64,000 nucleotides of DNA, taken from the NCBI GenBank assembly GCA_964587915.1, contig CAZPMK010000001.1:88364-152363 (forward strand), in the 5' to 3' direction. This DNA comes from CAG-177 sp964587915 (GTDB taxonomy: Bacteria > Bacillota > Clostridia > Oscillospirales > Acutalibacteraceae). The translations under genes were made by a program, and so were the position numbers. This document shows positions 25,608 through 34,911 of this stretch, one piece after another (position 1 is the first letter of the stretch; each line of letters begins with the position of its first letter). Under the pieces are notes generated by a model. The model was given only the letters and a program-made list of their open reading frames with translations. It was not told the origin of the DNA and did not search any database.

Positions 25608-28600
25608 ATGCACTTCAAGAAATTTTCACTCAAGGCAGTCAGCGTAATACTTGCGATTGCCATGCTGATTGTCGGCATACCCATGATTGTCGGTGCGGAA
25701 GAGTCAACCATCAGACTCGGCGTGGTATCCGACATACACTATTATGCCGATTCGCTCAAGGGTGACAGAGGCGAGGCATGGCAGGAGTTCCTTTACAACA
25801 AGCACAAGGAATATGACGTAAACAATTCGCTTGTTGACAATGCACTTGACGGCATTCTTCAAAATGCTCTCGAGGGCGGTGCGAATTATGTTCTTATCCC
25901 CGGCGACCTTACAAAGGACGGCGAGCTGGAAGCACACAAGGCTCTTGCGGCAAAGCTCGAGGAGTTCCAGAGCGAGACGGGCATTCCCGTTTTCGTCACC
26001 AACGGTAACCACGATGTCAACAATTCCAACGCCTGCACATTTGAAAACGGCGTAAAGGAGCCGGCGGAAAAGACCTCTCCCGAGCAGTTCAGAGAAATCT
26101 ATGCCAATCTCGGATTTGACAAGGGCGACAGCTTCTTTAAGCCCAAAGACGGCAACAAGGGCGGTATGCTCTCTTATGCGGCTCCTCTCGGCGATGATTT
26201 CAGACTTATCGTTGTTGACAGCTGTATGTACAGCGAGGATAACGGGGCTGAGGACAATGAGCACATGACCGACGGCAGAATCGGCGATGATCTCCTTAAT
26301 TGGATAGTTGACGAAGCAAATAAGGCAACGGCGGCGGGCAAGCAGATTATTCTCATGCAGCACCACAACCTTATTCCCCATATGGAAATAGAGGATGCCA
26401 CTCTCTGGGCTTTTGTCGTTCAGGAATGGGTAAAAATAGCCGACGCTTATGCGGATGCGGGTATACATTATGTATTTACGGGACATCTTCATTCATCGGA
26501 TATCGTTGAACACGTTTCCGATAACGGCGAGACCGTTTATGATATCCTTACCCCGACTCTTACGGGCTATCCCAACACCTACAGAACCGTAGATTTTACC
26601 ACGGACGGCAAAGAGCTCAAGGCGGATTTCACCAATCACGATATCGACGAATACAAAAATGTTGTATCCGATGACGGCGAGGCATATCCCAAGCCCTTTA
26701 AGTTTACATATTCATTTGAAAGAACCTTTGGCGAGGGCGGCGTTGACACTCTCGTCATGGGCATGATAGGCCCGATGATAACCGACCTCTTTGAAGATAT
26801 ACAGGAGCAGGGCGGCATTATCAAGTATCTTGCAACAAAGAATCTTGACCTTGAAAAGATAATCATTGATGCTCTCGGCACGAACGGACTTTCTCTTGGC
26901 GGCATGGATATTCTTACCGTCAGCGGCAATGTCATGTCGTTCCTGAATGATCTCGGAGCACAGGTTGATGAGGTTTATGTAAATCAGCCCGAGCTTACGC
27001 TTGAAAAAATCGAGACGCTTCTTACTAAGCTGCTTGACTTTGAGGTGAGCGAATATCCCTGCACCTACAATTCATCGCTTCTCGGTGATACCTATAACTA
27101 TGAGGGCGGCTGCACTCTCGGTCAGTTTGCCACCACGGTATTGCTTACATATTACGCAGGTGACGAGGATATCAGCAAGCTCCCGTTCGTCATAGATACT
27201 CTTGAGGGCTTTGACAGCGGCGAAACTGCGGAGGAATTTTTCAATCTTCTGCGTGAGGTTGTAGTAAACGACCTTGTTGAGGATGAGCTTCTTGCAAATC
27301 TCGACTTCAATCCCGGAACCCTCTTCCCGGAGAACACTCTGTTCTATGTTTTCGGCAGACTTCTTCAGAATCTTACCGAGTCACTTCTCGGCGGCAACAA
27401 CAGCTTTGCAAATCTCATTGACAGCGTGCTTTCGCTTCCCGTTGTTCCCGAGGGCTACGGCTCAATCGACGATATAATCGACACTCTTGTTGTCAATGAA
27501 TATCTTACATTCAGCCAGTTCGAGTCATGGGGCGGCACCATTGCGTGGATGGTCAGCACGATGATAATCGACAGCAATCCCGACGAGGTACATGATAACA
27601 ATGTTGTTCTTACCTATACGGGACCCGTTGAGGTTGAGGCAACGCAGAAGAATTTCCGCATTCCGTCGAACGTTGTAATGACTCTCGGCGAGGATTCTTC
27701 AACTCAGGTAAACATCACTTGGCTCAGCAAATACAGCCTTACCGAAACCGATATTGAGCTTACGGAATACAGCGAGTCACCCAAATTCAATGGCGTTACC
27801 TCTCTGCCCTACGGCGTTAAGGCGGCAAGAAAGAGTGAAACCGTGCTTCGCAGCTATCCCGGTGCGGATATAGGCATAATCGGCTTGCTCCCGTATGAAA
27901 CGGAGTACATTCAGCACACCGTAACTCTCAGCGGACTTAAGCCCGACACAAAATACAGCTACCGTGTGGGCAATGCGGAAAAGGACTGGTGGAGCGATAC
28001 GGGCGTTATCGAGACCGCAGGCGGAAATGACGATGCGTTTACGTTCTTCTATCTCAGCGATCCGCAGTCACAAAGAGAGAGTCACTACGAGACCTACAAC
28101 GAAGTAATCACAACGGCAAAGGGACTTTATCCCGATGCAAAATTCGTTGTTTCTGCGGGTGATCAGGTTGACCTCGGCACAAACTCAAAGCATTGGAATT
28201 ATTTCTTCAATTCGTCCAAGGCATTTTTGAATATGCCCTTCATGCCCACAACGGGCAACCATGAGGACAGCGGCTATGTTCTCAAAAACAACTTCACGCT
28301 TCCGAACGTTCCCAATCAGGACGAGGATACGGGCACATACTATTCATACGATTACAACGATGTACATTTCACCGTTCTCAACACCAACGATATAGTCGAT
28401 GACAAACTCAGCGATGAACAGCTCAATTGGCTTATCGGCGATGTCAAGAACAGCGATGCAAGCTGGAAGATACTTGTTCTCCACAAGGCTCTTTATTCAA
28501 ACGGCTCACATTACGATGATGATGAGGTTGTCGGAATGAGAAGTCAGCTCAGTGCGTTGCTTCCGTATCTCGGCGTTGACCTTGTTCTTCAGGGACATGA

Positions 28601-29090
28601 CCATGTATATCTCAGAACGGATGCCATGAAAGCGAATGCGGTTGTCCCCGTAAGAGAGACCGAGGAGCAATACAACGGACTTTCATATCAGATGAAGCAC
28701 GATCCCTGCGGAACGATATACAGCATTTGCGGTACATCCGGCGTTAAGGTTTATGCAACGAAGGACGTTGAGGCTACCGACAAGCTCTTCCCGAGAGCCG
28801 AGGCGATAGTAAACAGCGATTATCCCATGTTCTCCTCCATCACCGTTGACGGCGACAAGCTCTACTATAACGCTTATCAGGTCATTGACGGCGAGGCAAA
28901 GAGAGTTGATAATTTTGCTGTTGAAAAGACCGATACCAAAGCTCCCGCAGACAACGCCGCTCAGGTACTTGACGGAATCATAACCAATATTCTTTCAAAG
29001 CTCAACATTAAGCTCACTTGGAAATGCACACAGTTTGTTTTTGATGCGATTAACAAGGTAATGCAGCTTATCTGGAGCGTTGTTAAATAA
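25608..29090 (+). CDS. Secreted protein with two metallophosphoesterase domains
   Basis: 1160 residues with an N-terminal signal sequence (about 1-30). The first calcineurin-like domain (about 35-300) shows DIHYY, PGDLTKDGE, NGNHD, QHHN and GHLHSSD metal-binding motifs. A largely helical middle region (about 330-670) follows. A purple-acid-phosphatase N-terminal beta domain (about 690-800) precedes a second phosphoesterase domain (about 812-1085) with DPQ, AGDQVD, TGNHED, HKALY and GHDHVY. Both metal sites look complete. Substrates may be extracellular phosphomonoesters or diesters. GGAGG precedes ATG 25608; the longer frame from 25536 overlaps the GH3 gene and is rejected. Confidence 0.9.
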   Translation: MHFKKFSLKAVSVILAIAMLIVGIPMIVGAEESTIRLGVVSDIHYYADSLKGDRGEAWQEFLYNKHKEYDVNNSLVDNALDGILQNALEGGANYVLIPGDLTKDGELEAHKALAAKLEEFQSETGIPVFVTNGNHDVNNSNACTFENGVKEPAEKTSPEQFREIYANLGFDKGDSFFKPKDGNKGGMLSYAAPLGDDFRLIVVDSCMYSEDNGAEDNEHMTDGRIGDDLLNWIVDEANKATAAGKQIILMQHHNLIPHMEIEDATLWAFVVQEWVKIADAYADAGIHYVFTGHLHSSDIVEHVSDNGETVYDILTPTLTGYPNTYRTVDFTTDGKELKADFTNHDIDEYKNVVSDDGEAYPKPFKFTYSFERTFGEGGVDTLVMGMIGPMITDLFEDIQEQGGIIKYLATKNLDLEKIIIDALGTNGLSLGGMDILTVSGNVMSFLNDLGAQVDEVYVNQPELTLEKIETLLTKLLDFEVSEYPCTYNSSLLGDTYNYEGGCTLGQFATTVLLTYYAGDEDISKLPFVIDTLEGFDSGETAEEFFNLLREVVVNDLVEDELLANLDFNPGTLFPENTLFYVFGRLLQNLTESLLGGNNSFANLIDSVLSLPVVPEGYGSIDDIIDTLVVNEYLTFSQFESWGGTIAWMVSTMIIDSNPDEVHDNNVVLTYTGPVEVEATQKNFRIPSNVVMTLGEDSSTQVNITWLSKYSLTETDIELTEYSESPKFNGVTSLPYGVKAARKSETVLRSYPGADIGIIGLLPYETEYIQHTVTLSGLKPDTKYSYRVGNAEKDWWSDTGVIETAGGNDDAFTFFYLSDPQSQRESHYETYNEVITTAKGLYPDAKFVVSAGDQVDLGTNSKHWNYFFNSSKAFLNMPFMPTTGNHEDSGYVLKNNFTLPNVPNQDEDTGTYYSYDYNDVHFTVLNTNDIVDDKLSDEQLNWLIGDVKNSDASWKILVLHKALYSNGSHYDDDEVVGMRSQLSALLPYLGVDLVLQGHDHVYLRTDAMKANAVVPVRETEEQYNGLSYQMKHDPCGTIYSICGTSGVKVYATKDVEATDKLFPRAEAIVNSDYPMFSSITVDGDKLYYNAYQVIDGEAKRVDNFAVEKTDTKAPADNAAQVLDGIITNILSKLNIKLTWKCTQFVFDAINKVMQLIWSVVK

Positions 29091-29114
29091 GAAAAAGCTC
29101 ATATAAACAGGCAG

Positions 29115-29135
29115 AGCCGTCCTTTTCGGGCGGCT
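29115..29135 (+). terminator. Terminator after the metallophosphoesterase gene
   Basis: AGCCGTCC and GGGCGGCT (one wobble) around a TTTTC loop, followed by TTTGCTTTT. Confidence 0.8.
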
Positions 29136-29195
29136 TTTGCTTTTGGAAGTAACCGACAAGTCTGAAACAAAGCGAGCGTAGTTTGGCAAAAAAAG

Positions 29196-29221
29196 AGCCG
29201 AACCGTTTTTGCGGTTCGGCT
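29196..29221. terminator. Bidirectional terminator between convergent genes
   Basis: Perfect 10-bp stem AGCCGAACCG/CGGTTCGGCT with TTTTTG loop. A T-run follows on the plus strand and an A-run precedes it, so it can serve both this region and the convergent lipoprotein gene ending at 29232. Confidence 0.85.
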
Positions 29222-29231
29222 TGATTTTTTA

Positions 29232-30008
29232 TCAAGAGTTCAAATCGAGTATGCCGTTGTAATCATTCGGTGTAAGCTCACAGACATAATAGGTTGATTC
29301 GCCCGGTGCTATCAATCCGCGGTTAACGAAGTACAACACCTTGCCGTCCTTGCACCAGAAGCTGTTGGGGTCAAAGGTACTTGCGATAAGTTCAAGCTGT
29401 TCGTCGGAAGCAGAGCCGTCGGTGTAGAAGCCCCGCTTTGCTTTTTCGACGATTTTTGCGACGAGCTTTTCACGGGAAACGCTTTCTTCTTCAACGCAGA
29501 AAGAGAGCAGATTTTTAATTTCTCCCGTTTTTGTTCCGAAAACCATGCTCCTGTAGGAAGAAAGTGCAAGCGATTCGGAGCCGAATCTTGAAAAGCCCGT
29601 GCGGAACAGAAACGAGGTTACGTTTTCTTCAACATTGCTCTCGTCACACCGCAGCTTCATGTACCAAGGTTTATCGGAATTTTCCGATGCCATAAAATTC
29701 GAGGCGTTTTCCGTGTTGGAACGGGCGGTGGTGCAATATTCGTAAAAAATGTTCTGCACCGAATTGTTGATGAGCTCGGCAATATGGACGTCTATCCCCG
29801 ATTCAATTTGAGGCAATTCGGCATCAACAACATAAACCACCTTGCCGGACGCATCCTTAAATTCCTCATATTTCTTAATTGTTGTGACGGTGATATCCGA
29901 GCTGCTCTGAGTTACCGTCATATCGTCGGGGAGCTTTTGAATGCCCGAGCATGAGCAGAGGGAAAAAATAAGCGTAATGCAAAAAAATATGCAAATTGTT
30001 TTTTTCAT
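29232..30008 (-). CDS. Lipoprotein with DUF3298/RsiV-like domain
   Basis: 258 residues. The lipobox SLCSC places the lipid-bearing Cys near residue 20. The rest resembles the DUF4163/DUF3298 pair found in RsiV-like and other exported proteins: a central strand-rich segment (RSMVFGTKTGEIKNLLSF), then a late FVNRGLIAPGESTYYVC strand near the C-terminus. No transmembrane anti-sigma part and no adjacent ECF sigma gene are present, so a sensor role is not supported; it may bind wall material. The start is ATG 30008 (GGAG 8 bases upstream), one codon after a TTG. Confidence 0.65.
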   Translation of the reverse strand: MKKTICIFFCITLIFSLCSCSGIQKLPDDMTVTQSSSDITVTTIKKYEEFKDASGKVVYVVDAELPQIESGIDVHIAELINNSVQNIFYEYCTTARSNTENASNFMASENSDKPWYMKLRCDESNVEENVTSFLFRTGFSRFGSESLALSSYRSMVFGTKTGEIKNLLSFCVEEESVSREKLVAKIVEKAKRGFYTDGSASDEQLELIASTFDPNSFWCKDGKVLYFVNRGLIAPGESTYYVCELTPNDYNGILDLNS

Positions 30009-30083
30009 CAAATCATCTCCGCCCCTATTTTAACAGCTACGGGGCAAATGTTCAATAGCATAAATATAAATTTTTATAAACCG

Positions 30084-30112
30084 TTGATTTTTTTCGCTGT
30101 ATAGAGTATTAT
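30084..30112 (+). promoter_or_regulatory. Promoter for the rhamnosidase/methyltransferase pair
   Basis: TTGATT (30084-30089), 17-base spacer, TATTAT (30107-30112), 32 bases before the start codon. Confidence 0.6.
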
Positions 30113-30144
30113 TTTATTATAAATTCATCGTCAGGAGGCACGGT

Positions 30145-32346
30145 ATGAAGCACATAAAAGAAGCGTCATGGATAAAATCCCCCAAAATTAACCCGAGCGG
30201 AGCGGTAGTTTTTTCAAAGTCAATTTCGTTCGATAAGCCGATAAAAAATGCGGTGCTTGAAGCAACGGCACTCGGTGTATATACCGCTTACATAAACGGC
30301 AAAAAGGTTGGTGATTCCTATCTTGCCCCCGGCTGGACGGAATACGGCGAGAGAGTCCAGGTGGAAACCTACGATATTACCGATATGCTTGATTCGGCGA
30401 ATGCCGTTGAATTTGAGCTTGCCCCCGGCTGGAGATGCGGTATGGCACCCTCATGGATCGGAGAAATGAAGCCGAAGCCGGCATCGGGCTTCCTCGGAGC
30501 AAGCGAGCCTGCCGCAATATTTGCAATTACCGTTGAATATTCGGACGGTGAAATACAGGTTATCCCGAGCGATTCAACATGGCTCACCGCAAACAGCAAA
30601 TACACGGAAAGCAGTATCTACGACGGCTATGTTTACGATGCAAATTATGTTGACGGCAATGTGCTTCCCGCACAGGAAATTCCGCATACAAAAGACACAC
30701 TCATTGACCGTATCGGCGAGAGGGTGACGGCTCACGAACGCTTTGAGGCAAAGGAAATCATCATTACTCCCAAGGGCGAGACCGTGCTTGATTTCGGTCA
30801 GAACCTTACGGGTATTGTTGAATTTAAGATAAAGGGCAAAAAGGGCGACAGAGTTTGCATAAGTCATGCCGAGGTGCTTGATAAGGACGGCAATTTCTAC
30901 CGTGACAATCTGCGTGCGGCAAAGGCGAGAGCGGAATTTATCTGCGACGGCGAGGAGCATATCCAAAAGACGGAGCATACCTTTTTCGGCTTCAGATATA
31001 TACGCCTTGAAAATTGGTGCGAGGAGGTAAAGCTCGAGAATTTCACCGCCGTGGTGCTTCATTCCGATATGAAACGCACGGGATATTTCGAGTGCTCCGA
31101 CGAAAGAGTGAACAAGCTGTTTCACAACGTAATCTGGGGTCAAAAAGGCAATTTTGTCGATATTCCGACCGACTGCCCCCAGCGTGACGAGCGTTTCGGT
31201 TGGACGGGTGATGCTCAGGTTTTCGTGAAAGCGGCATCATATAATTACGATGTAGAAAAATTCTTTGAAAAATGGCTTGCCGATTTACGCACGGCTCAAA
31301 TGCCGTGGGGTGCGGTCCCGAATGTCATTCCCGATGTTTCCGCTCCCGATGTTTATTCCTCTGCGGCGTGGGGCGATGCGGCAACCGTGTGCCCGTGGCA
31401 GATTCACATGACCTACGGCAACGATGAGATAATCAAAAAGTCTCTCGATTCGATGAAAAAGTGGATAAGCTACATTGAAATGTTCATGCGTGACGGCATT
31501 TGGAGAGGTCAGAGGCATTTCGGCGATTGGCTCAATCTCGAAAAGGGTCACGAAAAGGGCTGTGATGCGGGCGTTGACAAGGAAGTTATCGCAACTGCAT
31601 TCTACATTTATTCAAGTGAAATACTTATAAAGTCTCTCGAGCTTTGCGGCGAAAACGCCGAGGAATACAAGAAAAAGCGTGAGGCATCAATCGAAGCGTT
31701 CCGCAGAGAATATATGGACGGCGGCAGAATTATCCCCGAAAAGGAAACTCAAACCGCCTGCGTTTTGGCGGCTCATTTCGGCATAAGCCCCGATGTTTCT
31801 CAGACTGCGGCACAGCTCAATTCTCTTGTAAAGGAGTGCGGACACCTCAAAACGGGCTTTGTCGGCACACCGTATCTGCTCCATGTTTTGAGCGACAACG
31901 GCTATATTGAAACCGCCTACGACCTGCTTCTCAGGGAGGAGTATCCGTCATGGCTGTACCCCGTCAAGATGGGTGCAACAACCATTTGGGAGCATTGGGA
32001 CAGCATAAAAGAGGACGGCTCAATGTGGGATATTTCGATGAATTCGTTTAACCACTACGCCTACGGAAGCGTTGCCGATTGGCTTTACGGCGATGCGGCG
32101 GGAATCAAGCTCGACGAGGCGGCACCCGGCTTCAAGCATATCATTTTTGAACCGTTGACCGACGGCAGACTCAGCTATGTCAAGGCGTCAATCGAGACCC
32201 GTTACGGAACTGTAGGCTCCGAGTGGAAATCCGAAAACGGTGTCGTTACATACATCTTCACCGTTCCCGACGGCTGCACCGCAACGGTAATTCTCGGCGG
32301 TGAAAAATATGAAATCGGTGCGGGAACGCATACCTATACCGTGTGA
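30145..32346 (+). CDS. GH78 alpha-L-rhamnosidase
   Basis: 733-residue inverting glycosidase that releases L-rhamnose from plant or bacterial glycans. The N-terminal carbohydrate-binding region contains YINGKKVGDSYLAPGWTEY. The (alpha/alpha)6 catalytic domain contains the family hallmark DCPQRDERFGWTGDAQ (about residues 346-361) with its acidic residues, and WEHWDSI near 615 carries another conserved acid. A small C-terminal beta domain ends the protein. No signal peptide is seen, so it works on imported rhamnosides. GGAGG precedes the ATG. The stop codon overlaps the GTG of the following frame; the methyltransferase ATG is 5 bases later. Confidence 0.93.
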   Translation: MKHIKEASWIKSPKINPSGAVVFSKSISFDKPIKNAVLEATALGVYTAYINGKKVGDSYLAPGWTEYGERVQVETYDITDMLDSANAVEFELAPGWRCGMAPSWIGEMKPKPASGFLGASEPAAIFAITVEYSDGEIQVIPSDSTWLTANSKYTESSIYDGYVYDANYVDGNVLPAQEIPHTKDTLIDRIGERVTAHERFEAKEIIITPKGETVLDFGQNLTGIVEFKIKGKKGDRVCISHAEVLDKDGNFYRDNLRAAKARAEFICDGEEHIQKTEHTFFGFRYIRLENWCEEVKLENFTAVVLHSDMKRTGYFECSDERVNKLFHNVIWGQKGNFVDIPTDCPQRDERFGWTGDAQVFVKAASYNYDVEKFFEKWLADLRTAQMPWGAVPNVIPDVSAPDVYSSAAWGDAATVCPWQIHMTYGNDEIIKKSLDSMKKWISYIEMFMRDGIWRGQRHFGDWLNLEKGHEKGCDAGVDKEVIATAFYIYSSEILIKSLELCGENAEEYKKKREASIEAFRREYMDGGRIIPEKETQTACVLAAHFGISPDVSQTAAQLNSLVKECGHLKTGFVGTPYLLHVLSDNGYIETAYDLLLREEYPSWLYPVKMGATTIWEHWDSIKEDGSMWDISMNSFNHYAYGSVADWLYGDAAGIKLDEAAPGFKHIIFEPLTDGRLSYVKASIETRYGTVGSEWKSENGVVTYIFTVPDGCTATVILGGEKYEIGAGTHTYTV

Positions 32347-32351
32347 GTGAC

Positions 32352-33296
32352 ATGAAATCAAAGAAAAACAAAACCATAGATTTATCTGTTGAGCAGGGCG
32401 GGGAATACCTCGCCCGCTGTCTCAAGCAGGGCGAATATGCCGAAAACAGCATAATACTCGGTGATTGTCTTGAATCACTCAAAGCCGTGCCGAAAAAATC
32501 GGTGGATTTGCTGATTGTTGACCCTCCGTATAATCTCGATAAGAAATTTGCGGATAAGCTGTTCAGTCGAATGAGCAACGAAGAATACGGCGAATATACC
32601 GAAAAGTGGATAAAAGCGGTGCTTCCGCTTCTCAAGGATACCGCAACGGTCTATGTGTGCTGTGATTGGCGGTCAAGCGGAGTTATATCCGCCGTGCTCG
32701 GGAAATATCTGCATATCCGCAACAGGATAACATGGCAGAGAGAAAAGGGCAGGGGAGCGGCGAAAAATTGGAAAAACGGCTGTGAGGATATATGGTTCGC
32801 AACCGTTTCCGACCGCTACACCTTTAATCTCGATGCGGTCAAGCTCAGACGGCGTGTGCTGGCTCCGTACAAGAGCGACGGTGAGCCAAAGGATTGGGCG
32901 GAAATTGACGGCGGAAAATTCCGAGATACTTGCCCGTCGAACTTCTGGGACGATATTTCCGTGCCGTATTGGTCAATGCCCGAAAACACCGCACACCCCA
33001 CGCAGAAGCCCGAAAAGCTCCTTGCAAAGCTGATACTTGCAAGCTCCGATGAGGGAGATACGGTGCTCGACCCGTTTGCCGGCTCAGGCTCGGTTTGCGT
33101 TGTTGCCAAAAAGCTGAACAGAAAATTTATCGGCGTTGAAATCAGTGAGCAGTTTTGCGTGTGGGCACAGCTCCGCCTTGAAAATGCCGAAAACGATAAA
33201 TCCATTCAGGGCTACAGCGACGGCGTTTTTTGGGAAAGAAACACTAATCTCTATCAGCGAAAATATAAAAATAAGCCCTCCGAAAAGGAGGGCTGA
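32352..33296 (+). CDS. Orphan beta-class DNA methyltransferase
   Basis: About 314 residues, SAM-dependent amino-methyltransferase. The catalytic motif IV DPPYNL (about residue 58) precedes the SAM-binding motif DPFAGSGS (about 240), with HPTQKP before it: the IV-target domain-X-I order of beta-class enzymes, as in YhdJ-type adenine methylases. No restriction endonuclease gene is nearby. It sits directly behind the rhamnosidase gene with no clear ribosome site; GTG 32343 is an alternative start overlapping that gene's stop, so coupled translation is likely. Its last codons form a terminator hairpin used by the opposite strand. Target sequence unknown. Confidence 0.88.
   Translation: MKSKKNKTIDLSVEQGGEYLARCLKQGEYAENSIILGDCLESLKAVPKKSVDLLIVDPPYNLDKKFADKLFSRMSNEEYGEYTEKWIKAVLPLLKDTATVYVCCDWRSSGVISAVLGKYLHIRNRITWQREKGRGAAKNWKNGCEDIWFATVSDRYTFNLDAVKLRRRVLAPYKSDGEPKDWAEIDGGKFRDTCPSNFWDDISVPYWSMPENTAHPTQKPEKLLAKLILASSDEGDTVLDPFAGSGSVCVVAKKLNRKFIGVEISEQFCVWAQLRLENAENDKSIQGYSDGVFWERNTNLYQRKYKNKPSEKEG
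33274..33294 (-). terminator. Terminator of the PLC/MBL/PfkB operon, inside the methyltransferase coding end
   Basis: AGCCCTCC and GGAGGGCT form a perfect stem with a GAAAA loop. On the minus strand it is followed by TTATTTTTATATTTT; on the plus strand no T-run follows. It therefore serves the leftward operon although it encodes the C-terminal residues of the rightward methyltransferase. Confidence 0.8.
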
Positions 33297-33307
33297 GAGC
33301 AGACGGA

Positions 33308-34198
33308 TTATTTCAAATCTGAATAAAATTCGTCGATATAGCTTTCGATATCCGCTCGGCTTCCTTTGAGGGGGCCGGGCGTTTCCATTTTAAGAGAAAC
33401 GGTGGCGGTCGCGGTGAGGAGTGCTTCGGGAACGGAATGTGAAAGCCTCTCGTTGATGTATGCGGCAAAGGTGGTGTCGCCTCTGCCGGTTCTGCCGCTG
33501 AGGTTGCGTGCTCTTATCGGGCAGGTGTAAAAATCCTTGCCGTCGTATGCCAAAACCTCGGTGTTGTGGGTGATGAGAATTTCTTTTGCACCCCATGAAT
33601 ACAGGTGCTTTGCGGCTTCCTTGCGGTCGGTGCAGCCCGTCATAATTTCAGCCTCTGCGGCATCGGTTTTGAGGAAGCTGACATAGGGCAGGCACTCTTT
33701 TTTATCCTCCCAATCGGCGAAGAACATTGAGCCGTCGTCATTTACGTGACGGAGCATTGCCTGAACGTCAACTGCAACGGGAGCTTTTTTGGCAAGGGTA
33801 CGCATCATTTCACCGTTGAAATCGCCGAATACAAGACCGGCAAGATGATATATTTCCGCATCAATGTCGGGAAGCTCCTCGGCGGTGAACGGATCACCCT
33901 TTGAAAGGCAGGTGCAGGTACGGCGTTCTTTGTCTGCGGTGTGATAAATATTCACCATGTCGGTGGATTTTTCGCTCGGCAGGCAGAAAATATCCTCCTT
34001 GGGAATGGTGAAAGAAGCAAGTCTGTCGGAATCCTTTTCGGCAATTTTGGTAACGGCGGCAACACGGTGACCGAGTGCATATGCCGATGCCGACGAATAA
34101 ATTACCGCACCGCCTACGATTTTGACGGTATTGCCGAGATGGTCGGTGTTTGAGTCGAGCGTTGCGTGCCCGATGATGGCTGAGCTGTATTTTGCCAT
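33308..34198 (-). CDS. PfkB-family sugar or nucleoside kinase
   Basis: 296-residue ribokinase-like kinase. The second PfkB signature reads GRTGRGDTTFAAYI (about residues 240-253), with the catalytic-base Asp in the G-R-G-D anion-hole motif where most relatives have G-A-G-D. The N-terminal signature region is degenerate. The substrate is unknown; being last in an operon with a PI-PLC-like protein and a metallo-hydrolase, an inositol or other polyol is conceivable (inference). It starts 13 bases after the MBL gene, with TAAGGAG upstream, and ends 14 bases before the hairpin terminator. Confidence 0.85.
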   Translation of the reverse strand: MAKYSSAIIGHATLDSNTDHLGNTVKIVGGAVIYSSASAYALGHRVAAVTKIAEKDSDRLASFTIPKEDIFCLPSEKSTDMVNIYHTADKERRTCTCLSKGDPFTAEELPDIDAEIYHLAGLVFGDFNGEMMRTLAKKAPVAVDVQAMLRHVNDDGSMFFADWEDKKECLPYVSFLKTDAAEAEIMTGCTDRKEAAKHLYSWGAKEILITHNTEVLAYDGKDFYTCPIRARNLSGRTGRGDTTFAAYINERLSHSVPEALLTATATVSLKMETPGPLKGSRADIESYIDEFYSDLK

Positions 34199-34211
34199 AG
34201 CTTAAATCTCC

Positions 34212-34901
34212 TTAGATATCGTATGTTTTCAGTTCCTCGGCAACCGAAATTGCGGGGAAATCTTTGTATTCTTCCTCAGGCGAATAATCGGGACTGAGGT
34301 GGGTCGATATAATGCGAACGCCGGTTTCACGGTGGAGAGCAATTGCTCTGCTTACCGTCATGTGCGGGCCGTTGAAGCCGTCGGGCTTTGAACAGTCGGC
34401 AAGCACGCAGCTTGCACCGCTTACGGCGGCGGGAATGTTGTCGTTATACATCGTGTCACCCGTATAGACAAGCGTTTTTTCGCCCTCAATTCTTATTGCA
34501 AGGCAGGGGACGGTGTGTTTCATGTCATAAAAACGCAAGGTCAAGCCGCCGAGCTTAATAACGCTCGAGGAGTCAACGTTTACCACGTTGAGATTCGGGT
34601 GCGAGAACAGTATGCGGTACCATTCGCTGTCCTCATATGCGGTGTATACGGTGAGAGTATGGTCGAGATCCTCCAGCAGATAACGCAGGGGGAGCAGGTC
34701 GCTTGTGTGGTCGTAATGAAGATGGGAAATAAAAATTCCGTCGAGCTTTTTGATATCCGTTGCCGTTTGCAAGCGTGCGAGAGTGCCGCTTCCCATGTCG
34801 AGAGCCAGCGTAACGCCGCCCTCACTTACGAGATATCCGCTTGCCGCTCCGACACCCGCCTTGGGATACGGACCGTATTTGCCGAGAACCGTGAGCTTCA
34901 T
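34212..34901 (-). CDS. Metallo-beta-lactamase-fold hydrolase
   Basis: 229 residues of the MBL fold with two-zinc ligands: HLHYDH (about residues 59-64), a later MKHTVP His, TGDTMYND Asp, and a C-terminal STHLSP His. The arrangement resembles the RNase Z/PhnP/YhfI group, which hydrolyses phosphodiesters, including cyclic ones. Middle gene of a three-gene operon (PI-PLC-like, MBL, PfkB) with strong AAGGAGG. A phosphodiesterase acting on the product of its neighbour is a reasonable guess but untested; a small-RNA or quorum-type lactonase role cannot be excluded. Confidence 0.85.
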   Translation of the reverse strand: MKLTVLGKYGPYPKAGVGAASGYLVSEGGVTLALDMGSGTLARLQTATDIKKLDGIFISHLHYDHTSDLLPLRYLLEDLDHTLTVYTAYEDSEWYRILFSHPNLNVVNVDSSSVIKLGGLTLRFYDMKHTVPCLAIRIEGEKTLVYTGDTMYNDNIPAAVSGASCVLADCSKPDGFNGPHMTVSRAIALHRETGVRIISTHLSPDYSPEEEYKDFPAISVAEELKTYDI

Positions 34902-34911
34902 AAGAGCCTCC

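Noticed and set aside
29232..30008. Anti-sigma factor RsiV
   Set aside because: It has a lipobox instead of a membrane-spanning segment with a cytoplasmic sigma-binding part, and no ECF sigma gene is adjacent.
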